From Alicyclobacillus sp. (GTDB lineage Bacteria > Bacillota > Bacilli > Alicyclobacillales > Alicyclobacillaceae): a stretch of 64,000 nucleotides of DNA. The position numbers were made by a program, and so were the translations under genes. Each line of letters starts with the position of its first letter. The stretch's first letter is position 1. The notes beneath the pieces were generated by a model, which was not told where the DNA came from, did not search any database, and saw only the letters and a list, made by a program, of their open reading frames with translations. The DNA is taken from NCBI GenBank assembly GCA_023511295.1, contig JAIMBT010000022.1:1-64000 (forward strand), written 5' to 3'. Positions 7,121 through 16,345 of this stretch are shown one piece after another.

Positions 7121-8848
7121 ATGTCGTACCAGGCGCTGTACAGAACCTGGCGGTCACAGACGTTTTCGGACCTGATTGGGCAGCCGCATGTGACGCAGAC
7201 GTTGCGCAACGCCATTCTTCGCGACCGCGTCGCACACGCGTACCTGTTTTGCGGACCGCGCGGGACGGGGAAGACCAGCGCCGCCAAAATCCTGGCGAAG
7301 GCGGTGAACTGTCTGTCGCCAGACGGGGCGGAGCCGTGCAACGCGTGTACGGCGTGTGTGAGTATCACGAACGGATCGAACGTGGACGTCGAAGAGATTG
7401 ACGCGGCGTCGAACCGCGGGGTGGACGAGATCCGCGAATTGCGCGACAAAGTGCAGTACGCGCCGACGAGCGTTCGCAAGAAGGTGTACATCGTCGACGA
7501 GGTTCACATGCTGACCACGGAGGCGTTCAACGCCCTGCTGAAGACGCTCGAGGAGCCGCCGACGCACACGCTGTTCATTCTCGCGACGACGGAACCACAC
7601 AAGATTCCGGCGACGATTGTGTCTCGGTGCCAGCGCTTCGACTTTCGCCGCATCGAGCCAGAATTGATTGTGTCGCGGCTGCGGGCCATCTGTGAGAGCA
7701 AGCAGTGGACGTACGACGAGGAGGCGCTCTGGCGCATCGCGGACGCCGCCGACGGGGGGTTGCGCGACGCGCTCGGACTGCTCGAACAGACGGCCGCCTT
7801 CGCAGAGGGCAAACTGACCGCCGCGGACGCGGCACACGTGATGGGCGGCGTGCAGACGAGTGAACTCCTGAGCCTGGTGGAACACCTCCTCGCTGCCGAC
7901 GCGCGGGCCGTCATTCATCAACTGATGACGTGGTATGCGGGTGGAAAAGACGCTTCGCGGATGCTCCACGAAGTGTTGCAACTGGTTCGCGATTTGTTTA
8001 TCGTCAAGCTGAGTCTGGAGGCGCCCGCGCACCGAGCGGAGCCGAAGTTTCAATCCGTAGCCCAACAGTGTTCCGAAGAGTGGCTGCTCACCGCGATGCA
8101 GCGGCTGGGCGACGCGTACGTGCAGTTGCGCCATGTCGAACAGCCGAGGCTGGCGCTCGAGACGGCACTCCTCGCTCTGATGCAGCGACCGGTGTCGAGC
8201 GTCTCGGAGGCCCAAGCGGTCCCTCGGCAGGCGGCAGCGGCGCCTGAACCTCAGCCGACCGGTGTCTCCTCGGCGACCGTGGCGCCTGCAGCCCGGCGAA
8301 CCGAGGCGGGCGCGGATGGAGGTGCCACGCCGCCGCGGACAGCAGGAGCCGTGGCGGCTTCGGTCAGTCGGCGAACGGAGCCACTGAACGGTGGTCCGCG
8401 GACGCGCGCCCCGGCGAAACGCAAGCTGCAGGTGTTGGCGTCTTTGCATGCACAGCGTGACGACACGGTCTTGGACCAGTTGCGCCGCGACTGGGAGCGT
8501 ATTCTGCAGGCGGTGCGCGCTGCACGCATCACGGCGCACGCCTGGCTGACCGGAGGAGAACCCGTGCTGGCCACACCGGATACCGTGGTGTTGGCGTTTG
8601 CCAGCCGCATTCACCGCGACGCTGTGATGAAGCCCGACGAGCGCGGTGTGATTGAAGATGCGATATCGGCGGAACGGGGGCATCCGATACAAGTGCTGGC
8701 GCTGCTTCGCGCTGACTGGGAGGCGTTCGTCGAGGCGCAGGGAGTGCCCGCAGAGCCCTCGACGGCACCCGATGCCGGGAAGCAGCTTGTGGAACAGGTG
8801 ATTGCGCTGTTTGGGCGGGAGAAGGTCGAGATTGTCGACGAGGAGTGA
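7121..8848 (+). CDS. dnaX: DNA polymerase III gamma/tau subunit
   Basis: This 575-residue protein is the clamp-loader ATPase of the replisome. ATG 7121 has GAGGAGGG upstream. Visible motifs are Walker [10 protein letters not shown] at residues 45-53, a zinc module with Cys64, Cys73, Cys76 and Cys79, and DEVH at 126-129. The AAA+ lid and collar follow. A low-complexity Pro/Ala/Arg linker lies around residues 350-430, with a C-terminal tau-like domain after it. It heads a tight dnaX-ebfC-recR unit. No slippery sequence for a gamma form was noticed. Confidence 0.97.
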   Translation: MSYQALYRTWRSQTFSDLIGQPHVTQTLRNAILRDRVAHAYLFCGPRGTGKTSAAKILAKAVNCLSPDGAEPCNACTACVSITNGSNVDVEEIDAASNRGVDEIRELRDKVQYAPTSVRKKVYIVDEVHMLTTEAFNALLKTLEEPPTHTLFILATTEPHKIPATIVSRCQRFDFRRIEPELIVSRLRAICESKQWTYDEEALWRIADAADGGLRDALGLLEQTAAFAEGKLTAADAAHVMGGVQTSELLSLVEHLLAADARAVIHQLMTWYAGGKDASRMLHEVLQLVRDLFIVKLSLEAPAHRAEPKFQSVAQQCSEEWLLTAMQRLGDAYVQLRHVEQPRLALETALLALMQRPVSSVSEAQAVPRQAAAAPEPQPTGVSSATVAPAARRTEAGADGGATPPRTAGAVAASVSRRTEPLNGGPRTRAPAKRKLQVLASLHAQRDDTVLDQLRRDWERILQAVRAARITAHAWLTGGEPVLATPDTVVLAFASRIHRDAVMKPDERGVIEDAISAERGHPIQVLALLRADWEAFVEAQGVPAEPSTAPDAGKQLVEQVIALFGREKVEIVDEE

Positions 8849-8856
8849 GCGGGGCC

Positions 8857-9168
8857 GTGAAGAACATGAACCAGCTGATGCGACAGGCCAAGAAGATGCA
8901 GGAAGAGATCATGAAAGCCCAGGAGGCGCTGGGAGAGCAGACGGTCGAAGGCACCGCCGGGGGTGGCAGCGTCAAGGTTGTTATGGACGGCCATAAACAG
9001 GTCCGACAAGTCCAGATTGCGAAGGAAGTCGTGGACCCAGACGACGTGGAGATGCTGCAAGATCTCATCCTGGCCGCACTACAGGACGCCGCAGGAAAGG
9101 TGGAGGAACTGGCGGAACAGAAGCTCGGAAAGTACACTCGCGGCATGAACCTGCCGGGGATGTTCTAG
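8857..9168 (+). CDS. ebfC: Nucleoid-associated protein, YbaB/EbfC family
   Basis: The product is about 103 residues. It starts [17 protein letters not shown] at GTG 8857; ATG 8866 and GTG 8845 are possible. An N-terminal helix rich in Met, Gln and Lys is followed by a central beta region ([23 protein letters not shown]) and a C-terminal helix with [19 protein letters not shown]. The family forms dimers that bind DNA with little specificity. The gene lies eight bases after dnaX and three before recR, the standard arrangement, so co-expression with dnaX is expected. Confidence 0.95.
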   Translation: MKNMNQLMRQAKKMQEEIMKAQEALGEQTVEGTAGGGSVKVVMDGHKQVRQVQIAKEVVDPDDVEMLQDLILAALQDAAGKVEELAEQKLGKYTRGMNLPGMF

Positions 9169-9171
9169 TCG

Positions 9172-9771
9172 ATGTGGGGTTATCCAGAGCCCATCACGCG
9201 GCTCATCGAACAGTTCATGAAGCTGCCGGGCATCGGACCGAAAACGGCCGCACGCCTGGCATTCCACGTGCTCTCAATGCCGGAGCCGGACGTTATGCAG
9301 TTCGCGCAGGCGCTGGCGGACGTGGTGCATCGGCTGACGGAGTGCGCCATCTGTTGCAACATCACGGAGCAAAGTCCATGCAGCATCTGCCGGGACGCTG
9401 CCCGGGACGACCGCGTCCTGTGCGTCGTTCAGGACCCGAAGGACGTGATGGCCATGGAGCGGACGCACGAGTTCAACGGCCGCTACCACGTCCTTCACGG
9501 TGCCATCTCCCCGATGGAAGGCATCGGCCCAAACGACATCCGCATCCGCGAGCTGGTGCAGCGGGTTGGCACGACCGACATCGCGGAGGTGATCTTGGCG
9601 ACCAATCCCAACGTCGAGGGGGAGGCGACCGCCATGTACATCTCCCGCCTGCTCAAACCGTTTCCGGTGACCGTGACGCGGATTGCGCACGGGCTGCCGG
9701 TCGGGGCAGATTTGGAGTACGCCGACGAAGTGACCCTTGCCAAGGCATTGGAGGGCCGCCGCCAGTTGTGA
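9172..9771 (+). CDS. recR: Recombination mediator RecR
   Basis: RecR is 199 residues, the normal length, and acts with RecF and RecO to load RecA at gaps. The N-terminal helix-hairpin-helix ([18 protein letters not shown]) is followed by the C4 zinc finger ([16 protein letters not shown] at about 57-72) and the Toprim domain ([14 protein letters not shown], then [11 protein letters not shown]). The C-terminal [24 protein letters not shown] is the expected Walker B-like end. The start is ATG 9172, three bases after the ebfC stop. Confidence 0.97.
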   Translation: MWGYPEPITRLIEQFMKLPGIGPKTAARLAFHVLSMPEPDVMQFAQALADVVHRLTECAICCNITEQSPCSICRDAARDDRVLCVVQDPKDVMAMERTHEFNGRYHVLHGAISPMEGIGPNDIRIRELVQRVGTTDIAEVILATNPNVEGEATAMYISRLLKPFPVTVTRIAHGLPVGADLEYADEVTLAKALEGRRQL

Positions 9772-9859
9772 TAGGCCGAGCTCCTGCAGGTTTCAGTCAT
9801 AATCGCCTCATTCTCTGTCTATGATCTACTACCTTGGACAGGGAGTGAGGCGATATTCG

Positions 9860-10168
9860 TTGACTGCGGAGAATCACCCAAGGCCAGACATCGGGCCCTT
9901 CGCGATGCGCCCCGGGTACCAGCCGGAAACGTTCGACGAGCAGGATATCCACGCTTTCATCGAGGCGTTGCGGAGGTCCAAAGCCGAGCTGGATATCGCG
10001 CGGCAGCAGTTTGAGAACGTGGTGGATCCGCTCCTCATCGACCACGTGGTATTTCGCCTCGGCGCCGCCGAACGGCATTTCAACTACCTGTTTCAACTGG
10101 CGCGCCAGCTCGGCCTGCGCACGGGCGGGATTCGCTGGGATTGGAGCGGGGAGGGAGAGCGTGCATGA
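9860..10168 (+). CDS. yaaL: YaaL family protein (DUF2508)
   Basis: This soluble protein of about 102 residues is recognised by position between recR and bofA and by its helical LRRSKAELDIARQQFENVVDPLLIDHVVFRLGAAERHFNYL core, which fits the YaaL/DUF2508 family. TTG 9860 is chosen because GGGAGTGAGG lies nine bases upstream; ATG 9821 in frame has no ribosome site. The role is unknown. Its stop overlaps the bofA start by four bases (ATGA), implying translational coupling with the sporulation gene. Confidence 0.8.
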   Translation: MTAENHPRPDIGPFAMRPGYQPETFDEQDIHAFIEALRRSKAELDIARQQFENVVDPLLIDHVVFRLGAAERHFNYLFQLARQLGLRTGGIRWDWSGEGERA

Positions 10169-10434
10169 CACAGACTCACCTGCTCTTGTATGGAGCCTTG
10201 GGCATCGCCGCCATCCTCGTGGTGGCGAAGGTGCTTCAACACCCCGGCCAGGTGTTTTGGAAGTTGGCCAAGAGCGTCGCACTCGGCTGTTTGTTCGTGC
10301 TGGCAGTGAACTGGGTCGGGCAGTACTTCCACTACCACCTGCCGTTCAACGCGTTCACCGCGCTCACGTCTGGATTCCTGGGCCTGCCTGGCGTGGGCAT
10401 GCTCATCCTGCTGCAGCTCTGGTTATACCATTAG
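10165..10434 (+). CDS. bofA: Pro-sigma-K processing inhibitor BofA
   Basis: This 89-residue integral membrane protein belongs to the outer forespore membrane. In Bacillus it holds the SpoIVFB protease inactive, together with SpoIVFA, until the sigma-K checkpoint is passed. Hydrophobic segments lie around residues 5-24, 32-50 and 65-85. The C-terminal region (LPFNAFTALTSGFLGLPGVGMLILLQLWLY) is the conserved BofA end. GGGAGGGAGAG precedes ATG 10165. Its stop region meets the convergent flippase gene end to end (four-base overlap), with no terminator between them. Confidence 0.95.
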   Translation: MTQTHLLLYGALGIAAILVVAKVLQHPGQVFWKLAKSVALGCLFVLAVNWVGQYFHYHLPFNAFTALTSGFLGLPGVGMLILLQLWLYH

Positions 10435-12053
10435 GAGTTCGGCGCAAAGCGGGCGAGCCGCGGGCCGACAAACGGAATGCGGCGGAGCTCCGGGCCAGTC
10501 ACGGCGCCGAGCGAGATCGACAGCACAACGTATGCCACTCCGCCGAGGGCGATGGCGACGACGAACTGCACGGCGGCGACGAAGGTCGGGTCGTGCCCCA
10601 TCCACTCGGCGAGGTGGTACCCCACCCAACTTCCCGCCGCCAACACCGCGCAAACCGGCAAGGTCGCGCCGATGGATTTGGCCGACAACCCCCAGACGGA
10701 GAACTGCAGTTGGCCGTATTTCTTCACGGCCAACACGTTGAGCGTGCTCGAGCAGAGGTAGCCCACGGTTGTGCCGATGGCCGCCCCGAGGATGTGCCAA
10801 TGCGGGATGAGCAGGAGGTTCATGGCCAATTTGACCGCGACGCCGAGGAACATGTTGCGGACCGGCCGGTACATCTTGCCGAGGCCTTGCAGGATGTAGG
10901 TCGAGATGAGCTCGAGGCTGCTGAAGATGCCCATGAAGCAGACGCTGGAGATGATGACAGATCCGTCTGTATTCCCGGACAGCAGGCGCTCCACCGGCTT
11001 GCCGAGCACGAGCAGCGCGGCGGCGACCGGCAACGTCATGAACATCGTCGACCGGATGGTGCCGGTGACGCGGCTGTGCATGGCGGCTTGGTCGCGGAGC
11101 GCGGCGGCTTCCGCCACGGCGGGCAGGATGGATGCCCCAATCGCTCCGGCAAACGCCAGCGGCAGTTGAATCAGTTGCACGGCTTGTCGCGACAGAATGC
11201 CGTAGGCGGCCTGCGCGGTGACGACGGTGTAGCCGGCCATCATCAGGAGGTTCGGGACCGTCAGGTTGTCCACCAGGCTGGAGATGGGCAGGACCAAGTT
11301 GCCGACGCTCACCGGAAACCCGATTTGGTACAGGGCTCGGACAGTTTGGCCAGGGGAGAGCGATGGCCGTACGCGGCGGTGGCGGCGCAGGAAGGACCGG
11401 CGCAGGGGAACCACCGCGCTGACCAAGAGGACGAGCCCGCCCACGCCTCCGACAAAGGCGCCGAATGTCGCCGCCGCGGCACCGGCGGCGATACTTCCCC
11501 CGTTGTGCACCACGAGGTACGCCCCAACGACAATCGCAATGACCCGTACGAGCTGTTCGAGTGACTGCGACCAAGCGGACGGCTCCAGTTCCTGAAAACC
11601 TTGTAAATAGCCGCGCAGACCGCTCTCGAGCGGCACCACGAGGAGCGAGAAGGAGAGCGCACGGATGGACATCGTCACCGCCGACACCGCTGCCGGTGAC
11701 CCGTGCAGGATGCTCAGGCGGCTGTAGAGCGGTGCTCCGAACCACATCGCGAAGAATAGGATGAGGCCGAAGATGAACACCAGCCGCATCGTCACGCGGT
11801 ACATCTGTTCGACGTCCCCATACCGGCGCAATGCCAGTTTCTCCGCAATCAGCTTGGCCATGGCCGTCGGGAATCCTGAGGTCGACAGCGTGTTGAAAAT
11901 GAGGTAGAGCGAGTATGCGCTGGAGTAGATGCCGAGTCCCTGGTTGCCGATGATTCGGTTGAGCGGGAGGATGTAGACCAGTCCCAGGACCTTCGCCAGC
12001 GTAAAGCTGGCGACCATCATGGAAGCGCCCCGCGTCAAGTTGCCCCGTGCCAA
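10431..12053 (-). CDS. MurJ/SpoVB-type polysaccharide flippase
   Basis: This product of about 540 residues has the many hydrophobic segments of a MATE/MVF flippase. TTG 12053 is chosen because GGGGGG sits seven bases upstream. GTG 12104 in frame is only two bases after a TATAAT box and so cannot be inside the transcript. The start MARGNLTRGASMMVASFTLAKVLG and the LNRIIGNQGLGIYSSAYSLY motif are typical of the SpoVB/YtgP/YkvU group, which moves lipid-linked wall or coat precursors across the membrane. A second paralogue lies at 43119. Which one serves lipid II, and which sporulation, cannot be told from sequence. Confidence 0.88.
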   Translation of the reverse strand: MARGNLTRGASMMVASFTLAKVLGLVYILPLNRIIGNQGLGIYSSAYSLYLIFNTLSTSGFPTAMAKLIAEKLALRRYGDVEQMYRVTMRLVFIFGLILFFAMWFGAPLYSRLSILHGSPAAVSAVTMSIRALSFSLLVVPLESGLRGYLQGFQELEPSAWSQSLEQLVRVIAIVVGAYLVVHNGGSIAAGAAAATFGAFVGGVGGLVLLVSAVVPLRRSFLRRHRRVRPSLSPGQTVRALYQIGFPVSVGNLVLPISSLVDNLTVPNLLMMAGYTVVTAQAAYGILSRQAVQLIQLPLAFAGAIGASILPAVAEAAALRDQAAMHSRVTGTIRSTMFMTLPVAAALLVLGKPVERLLSGNTDGSVIISSVCFMGIFSSLELISTYILQGLGKMYRPVRNMFLGVAVKLAMNLLLIPHWHILGAAIGTTVGYLCSSTLNVLAVKKYGQLQFSVWGLSAKSIGATLPVCAVLAAGSWVGYHLAEWMGHDPTFVAAVQFVVAIALGGVAYVVLSISLGAVTGPELRRIPFVGPRLARFAPNS

Positions 12054-12106
12054 GCCCGCACCCCCCGACAGATAAACGCCCTTTCGCCCCTTGGCATGCT
12101 GCACGC

Positions 12107-12115
12107 ATTATAGCA
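12107..12115 (-). promoter_or_regulatory. Extended -10 promoter of the flippase gene
   Basis: On the minus strand TGCTATAAT is a perfect extended -10. Transcription should start near 12097-12100, giving a leader of about 45 bases before TTG 12053. No clear -35 is seen. Confidence 0.6.
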
Positions 12116-12228
12116 CACTCCCCGCGGCTGCTCTGGGCCGGGCTCGCGCCGCGCGGGCCGCTGGCCCATAAACACAGTCGGGCCCGGGTTCATACGTTGT
12201 AGGGAGTTTGACGGGGGGTGAGTGTGCG

Positions 12229-12837
12229 TTGGGGTCAGGAATCCTGGTGGTGTTGGCGATTGCGGTCGCCTCCAACCTGGATAACGCCGGGGTTGGCATC
12301 GCCTACGGCGTCCGCGGCGTTCAGATATCGCCGCTGGCAAACACGTTGATTGCACTCATCTCTGGGCTCGCCACGTGGCTGTCTGGGGTCGCCGGACAGA
12401 TCATCGTCCACTACGTTTCTGGGCGCACGGCTTCCATCATTGGCGGCGTCGTGGTGGTCTTGGTCGGACTGTGGGTGATGACAGAGCCGCTGCGGGACCG
12501 GGTTCGCAAGCGATCCGCTGCACAGGGCGGCCTCCTCGGTCGGATCTTACGGGACCCAACGGTGGCCGACTTCGACGCCTCGAAGACCATCAGCCTGTCC
12601 GAAGCATCCGTCCTCGGCGTGGCCTTGTCGCTGAACGCTCTCGCCGGCGGTTTCGACGCAGGCATGGCGCACATCGGCGTGTGGCAGACAGCCTGCGGCG
12701 TCGGCATCTTTAGCTACGTCCTCCTCGGCTTGTGCGCCTACGCGGGGAGGCGGTTTGCGGCGGAGCGGTTGGGGAGCCGAGCGACCGTATTGGCTGGCGT
12801 GCTGCTCATCCTGGTTGGCCTGCATCAGTTTCTCTGA
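12229..12837 (+). CDS. ytaF: Sporulation membrane protein YtaF (MntP-like)
   Basis: This 202-residue membrane protein has about six hydrophobic helices in two halves. The first half carries VVLAIAVASNLDNAGVGIAYGVRG and the second SVLGVALSLNALAGGFDAGMAH. The paired SNLDN/SLNAL motifs with acidic residues match YtaF and the MntP manganese exporters. Between the halves a charged loop follows IIGGVVVVLVGLWVM. TTG 12229 is preferred, with GGGGGGTGAG upstream. In Bacillus ytaF is tied to sporulation, though its substrate is not established. Confidence 0.85.
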   Translation: MGSGILVVLAIAVASNLDNAGVGIAYGVRGVQISPLANTLIALISGLATWLSGVAGQIIVHYVSGRTASIIGGVVVVLVGLWVMTEPLRDRVRKRSAAQGGLLGRILRDPTVADFDASKTISLSEASVLGVALSLNALAGGFDAGMAHIGVWQTACGVGIFSYVLLGLCAYAGRRFAAERLGSRATVLAGVLLILVGLHQFL

Positions 12838-12853
12838 AGGCCGCGCGCGAAAC

Positions 12854-12883
12854 GTATAGCTTCTAGTCAAAAATTCCATACTG
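12854..12883 (+). promoter_or_regulatory. Forespore (sigma-F/sigma-G type) promoter of gin
   Basis: GTATA at 12854-12858 is followed by exactly 18 bases and CATACTG at 12877-12883. This fits GHATR-N18-CATNHTA with one mismatch at the last base. In Bacillus gin (csfB) is read by sigma-F and sigma-G. Confidence 0.65.
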
Positions 12884-12969
12884 GCTGTAAGAGGGCAGCG
12901 CGCCGACCGCCGTGTGCGAGCACTCGGCGATGCAGCGCCGCCCATCGGCTTGACAGGTTGGTGAGAGCG

Positions 12970-13161
12970 TTGGAGGGGAACCGCCCGGCATGGGATACGT
13001 GCATCGTCTGCACACAAGCGAAGCGCTACGGGCTGCACATCTTCGGGAAATTCGTCTGCGAAGACTGTGAGCGGGAGATGGTGGCGACCGACGTGAGTGA
13101 CCCGCGGTACCGCCACTATATCGAGTGCATGAAGGAAATTTGGTTGGCGGCCCTGTCCTGA
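12970..13161 (+). CDS. gin: Anti-sigma factor Gin (CsfB)
   Basis: This small zinc protein of about 63 residues binds and inhibits sigma-G, and in Bacillus also sigma-E. Two CxxC pairs are visible, CIVCTQAKRYGLHIFGKF then CEDCEREMV, followed by the family end VSDPRYRHYIECMKEIW. The alignment with Gin, which begins just before the first CxxC, favours TTG 12970 with GGTGAG upstream; TTG 12958 and GTG 12961 also lie in frame. It is near bofA as in Bacillus, with the flippase and ytaF inserted between. Confidence 0.92.
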   Translation: MEGNRPAWDTCIVCTQAKRYGLHIFGKFVCEDCEREMVATDVSDPRYRHYIECMKEIWLAALS

Positions 13162-13250
13162 CCGTTTCACCAGGGTCGACCGGGACAAGGAGGCTTCGGC
13201 GACCGCTCCGCGGCCAACCGAAGCCCCGCTTCCCCTGCCCAGTGGCAACG

Positions 13251-14669
13251 TTACAGCACGTGCGCAGGCTCGCGTCGCGCCACGCCCGTGGCGTACGCCG
13301 CTTCCGTGACGGCTTGACTCACGGCCTTCACCACGCGCTCGTTGAACACGCTCGGGATGATGTACTGCTCGTTCAACTGGTCGCGCGGGACACAATCCGC
13401 AATCGCCCGCGCTGCGGCCAGCTTCATCTCCTCGTTGATATCCCGCGCCCGCGCGCGCAGCGCGCCGCGGAAGATGCCCGGGAAACACAGCACGTTGTTG
13501 ATTTGGTTCGGGTAGTCAGACCGTCCGGTGGCCAGGATACGGACGTACGGCTCGGCGTCCTCTGGGTTGATCTCCGGGGTCGGGTTGGCCATCGCGAACA
13601 CAATTGGGTCGCGAGCCATGGATTTGACGTGATCGACCGTGAGGACCCCGGGGCCAGAGACCCCAATGAACACGTCCGCGCCGGCAATCGCTTCGGTCAG
13701 GCCGCCGCGGCGCCCTTCCGGGTTGGAGTTTTTCGCGTACCAGTCCCACATCCGGTTGTCGTAGTTCTTCCCCGCTTCCAGGATGCCGCTGCGGTCGACG
13801 CCGACGATGTTCGTTACCCCGGCGCTCTGCAGCATCTTGGTGCAAGCAATCCCGGCCGCACCGATGCCACAGACGACCACGCGCAGGTCCTCCATCTTCT
13901 TGCCGACAATCTCGATGGCGTTCAACAACCCGGCGAGCAGCACCACAGCGGTGCCGTGCTGGTCGTCGTGGAACACGGGAATGTCGAGTTCCTCCCGCAA
14001 CCGCTGTTCAATCTCGAAGCAGCGCGGCGACGCGATGTCCTCGAGATTAATCCCGCCGAACCCGGGTGCAATCGCCTTGACGATGCGGATGATTTCCTCC
14101 GTGTCCTTGGTGTTCAGGCAGATGGGGAACGCGTCCACGTCCGCCAACTGCTTGAACAGCATCGCCTTGCCTTCCATCACCGGCATCGCGGCCTCGGGTC
14201 CGATGTCACCCAAGCCCAGCACGGCGGTGCCGTCGGTCACGACCGCGACCGTGTTCCGCTTGATGGTCAGCTGAAACGCCTTGCTCGGGTCCTCGTGGAT
14301 GGCCTGACAGACCCGCGCGACCCCTGGCGTATAGACGCGAGACAGGTCGTCGCGGTTCTTCACAGGGACCTTCCCCTGTACTTCAATCTTGCCGCCGAGG
14401 TGGACGAGGAACGTGCGGTCGGAGACGTTCACCACTTCGATGCCGCGCCGCCGCGACAGCGCCTCGACGACTTGTACGCGGTGCGCGTCGTTGTGGACGT
14501 TGACCGTCACGTCGCGGATGACGCTGTCCTTTCCAACGTGGATGACGTCGACCGCGATGATGTCGCCGCCCGCTTCGCCGATGGCGCTGGTGACCTCGCT
14601 AAACCCCGCGCTGGGGTCAATCTTCAGTCGCAAAATCAGGCTCAATCCACTCGTCTGCTGTATCGCCAA
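13251..14669 (-). CDS. NAD-type malic enzyme with N-terminal ACT domain
   Basis: This 472-residue cytosolic enzyme oxidatively decarboxylates malate to pyruvate. TTG 14669 is preferred because GAGGGGG lies eight bases upstream. Residues 1-80 form an ACT-like ligand domain (LILRLKIDPSAGFSEVTSAIGEAGGDI). The catalytic part follows, with VYTPGVARVC, a CLNTKD stretch, the metal site FHDDQHGTAVV and the nucleotide fold VVVCGIGAAGIA. It ends with MANPTPEINPEDA and the YPNQINNVLCFPGIFRGAL motif. The ACT extension suggests allosteric control. An upstream TGATACAAT extended -10 lies near 14740 on the minus strand. Confidence 0.93.
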   Translation of the reverse strand: MAIQQTSGLSLILRLKIDPSAGFSEVTSAIGEAGGDIIAVDVIHVGKDSVIRDVTVNVHNDAHRVQVVEALSRRRGIEVVNVSDRTFLVHLGGKIEVQGKVPVKNRDDLSRVYTPGVARVCQAIHEDPSKAFQLTIKRNTVAVVTDGTAVLGLGDIGPEAAMPVMEGKAMLFKQLADVDAFPICLNTKDTEEIIRIVKAIAPGFGGINLEDIASPRCFEIEQRLREELDIPVFHDDQHGTAVVLLAGLLNAIEIVGKKMEDLRVVVCGIGAAGIACTKMLQSAGVTNIVGVDRSGILEAGKNYDNRMWDWYAKNSNPEGRRGGLTEAIAGADVFIGVSGPGVLTVDHVKSMARDPIVFAMANPTPEINPEDAEPYVRILATGRSDYPNQINNVLCFPGIFRGALRARARDINEEMKLAAARAIADCVPRDQLNEQYIIPSVFNERVVKAVSQAVTEAAYATGVARREPAHVL

Positions 14670-14811
14670 GCGCGTTTCCCCCTCATCGTTCCATGCCCCT
14701 GAACCGCAGGGATGTTCGCAAGTGTCCAAGGTCCATTGTATCATAGCGGTAGGAATGCAGCGCGGCCAGAAGAGCTGGCAAGCGGCTTCGCACGGAAAGG
14801 TGACGCCTTCG

Positions 14812-16329
14812 ATGACAGGTTGCCCGAACCCGGCTGGTTCCAATGCTCGCACACCGCTCTTCGACGCTCTGGTTCGCTTGGCTGCGTCCAGCCGCGCGTC
14901 TCTGCACGTACCGGGTCATCACGACGGTCGGCTGTTTCCTGAGTGCCTTGGACCGTGGTTCGGTCCGGCACTGAGGCTCGACCTGACAGAGCTGCCTGGC
15001 CTCGACAACCTGCAGGCACCCAGCGGCTGTATCGCGACCTCCCAGGAGCTGGCGAGCCAGCACTACGGCGCCGAGGAGACACTGTATTCGGTGAACGGAT
15101 CTTCCGCGGCCGTGATGGCTGCGGTGATGGCGTCCGCGTGGGAAGGACAAGTCCTGGTCGCGGGGGCGTTCCACCAGAGCCTTTGGCGCGGCCTCGTGTT
15201 GGCGGGCGCAGATGCCGTGTTCTGCCCGCCGAGATGGGATGAGGAGACGCTCGAGCCGGTGGCACCCGCGCCGGCAGCAATCCATCAGGTGCTCGACGAG
15301 CACCCGGACGTCGCAGCGGTGTTTGTCACCTCTCCGGTCTACACGGGCCGGGTGGCCCCGGTGGCCGCGTTGGCGGCTGTCGCTCACGCGCACGGCGTCC
15401 CCCTGATTGTCGATGAAGCGCACGGCGCGCACTTCGGCCTGCATCCTCATCTGCCACCGCACAGTGTGGCCGAGGGCGCGGACGTGGTCATCCAGAGCGT
15501 CCACAAGACGCTGCCCGCACTCACGCAGACCGCTTGGGTGCACCGGTCCGGGTCCAGAGTGGATAAAGATCGACTGCGAGAAGCCCTGAGGACAGTCCAG
15601 ACGACGAGCCCTTCGTACCTGCTGCTCGCGTCGCTCGACGCGGCCCAGGCGTGGCTGCGCACGTCGGCGCGGCCGGTGGTGTCGCGCGCCCTTCAGGCAC
15701 TGGCAGCGGAGGGCGCGCCCGTCGACGGGCAACGGGATCCGTTTCGGCTGTGGCTGCCCACCGGATCGACCCCGGTGAGCCAGGCTTTGGAACAGTCCTT
15801 GGCCGCAGCGGGCCGCTACGTGGAGTACGCGAATCCGCTCGGGGTGCTCTGCATGCTGCCGCTCGACATCGCGGCCGAGGAACTGCGCGGGCTGCTCGGT
15901 CTCTTGGCGGACTTCGGCGTGTGGCCGGCGGGTTGGGCGCGCCCGCGTGGCTGGAGCGGGAACGCCTGTACCCGAAGGGATGCGGGCGAGGCGGCGCAGG
16001 CGCAGGTGAGACTTCGCCCGGCGTGGCTGGACCTGTGGCGCGCGTCTACGGAAGCGGCGGTGACGCTGCAGCGCCCGCCGCGGGCACTGGTCGCGGTGCC
16101 GCGCCGGCGCGTACCGTTGTCGGCATGTGCTGGCGAACAGGCTGCGGAGATGGTGGTCCCGTATCCCCCTGGTGTGCCTGTGCTCTTGCCGGGTCAGGAG
16201 ATCTCCACGGGCGCTGCGGCACTCCTCTCGGCGCTGTACCGCGCGGGGACGCCGGTCATCGGGATGGACCCGGAAGGCTGTGTACAGGTGGCGGCCGACG
16301 GCCCACGGGGAGGGCACACGTCCGGTTGA
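14812..16329 (+). CDS. yaaO: Orn/Lys/Arg decarboxylase-like PLP enzyme (YaaO family)
   Basis: The product is 505 residues, fold-type I PLP. ATG 14812 follows AGGTGACG; the frame extends further back into the malic-enzyme promoter. Family signatures are LHVPGHHDGRLFP near the start, YSVNGSSAAVMAAV (phosphate binding), VDEAHGAHFG, and SVHKTLPALTQTAW holding the PLP lysine. Position upstream of tmk equals Bacillus yaaO. The true substrate is not known for this branch: lysine or arginine decarboxylation is possible, and members of this group are often over-annotated. GC-rich and codon-matched to neighbours. Confidence 0.9.
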   Translation: MTGCPNPAGSNARTPLFDALVRLAASSRASLHVPGHHDGRLFPECLGPWFGPALRLDLTELPGLDNLQAPSGCIATSQELASQHYGAEETLYSVNGSSAAVMAAVMASAWEGQVLVAGAFHQSLWRGLVLAGADAVFCPPRWDEETLEPVAPAPAAIHQVLDEHPDVAAVFVTSPVYTGRVAPVAALAAVAHAHGVPLIVDEAHGAHFGLHPHLPPHSVAEGADVVIQSVHKTLPALTQTAWVHRSGSRVDKDRLREALRTVQTTSPSYLLLASLDAAQAWLRTSARPVVSRALQALAAEGAPVDGQRDPFRLWLPTGSTPVSQALEQSLAAAGRYVEYANPLGVLCMLPLDIAAEELRGLLGLLADFGVWPAGWARPRGWSGNACTRRDAGEAAQAQVRLRPAWLDLWRASTEAAVTLQRPPRALVAVPRRRVPLSACAGEQAAEMVVPYPPGVPVLLPGQEISTGAAALLSALYRAGTPVIGMDPEGCVQVAADGPRGGHTSG

Positions 16330-16345
16330 ACGAGGAGGAGATGGC

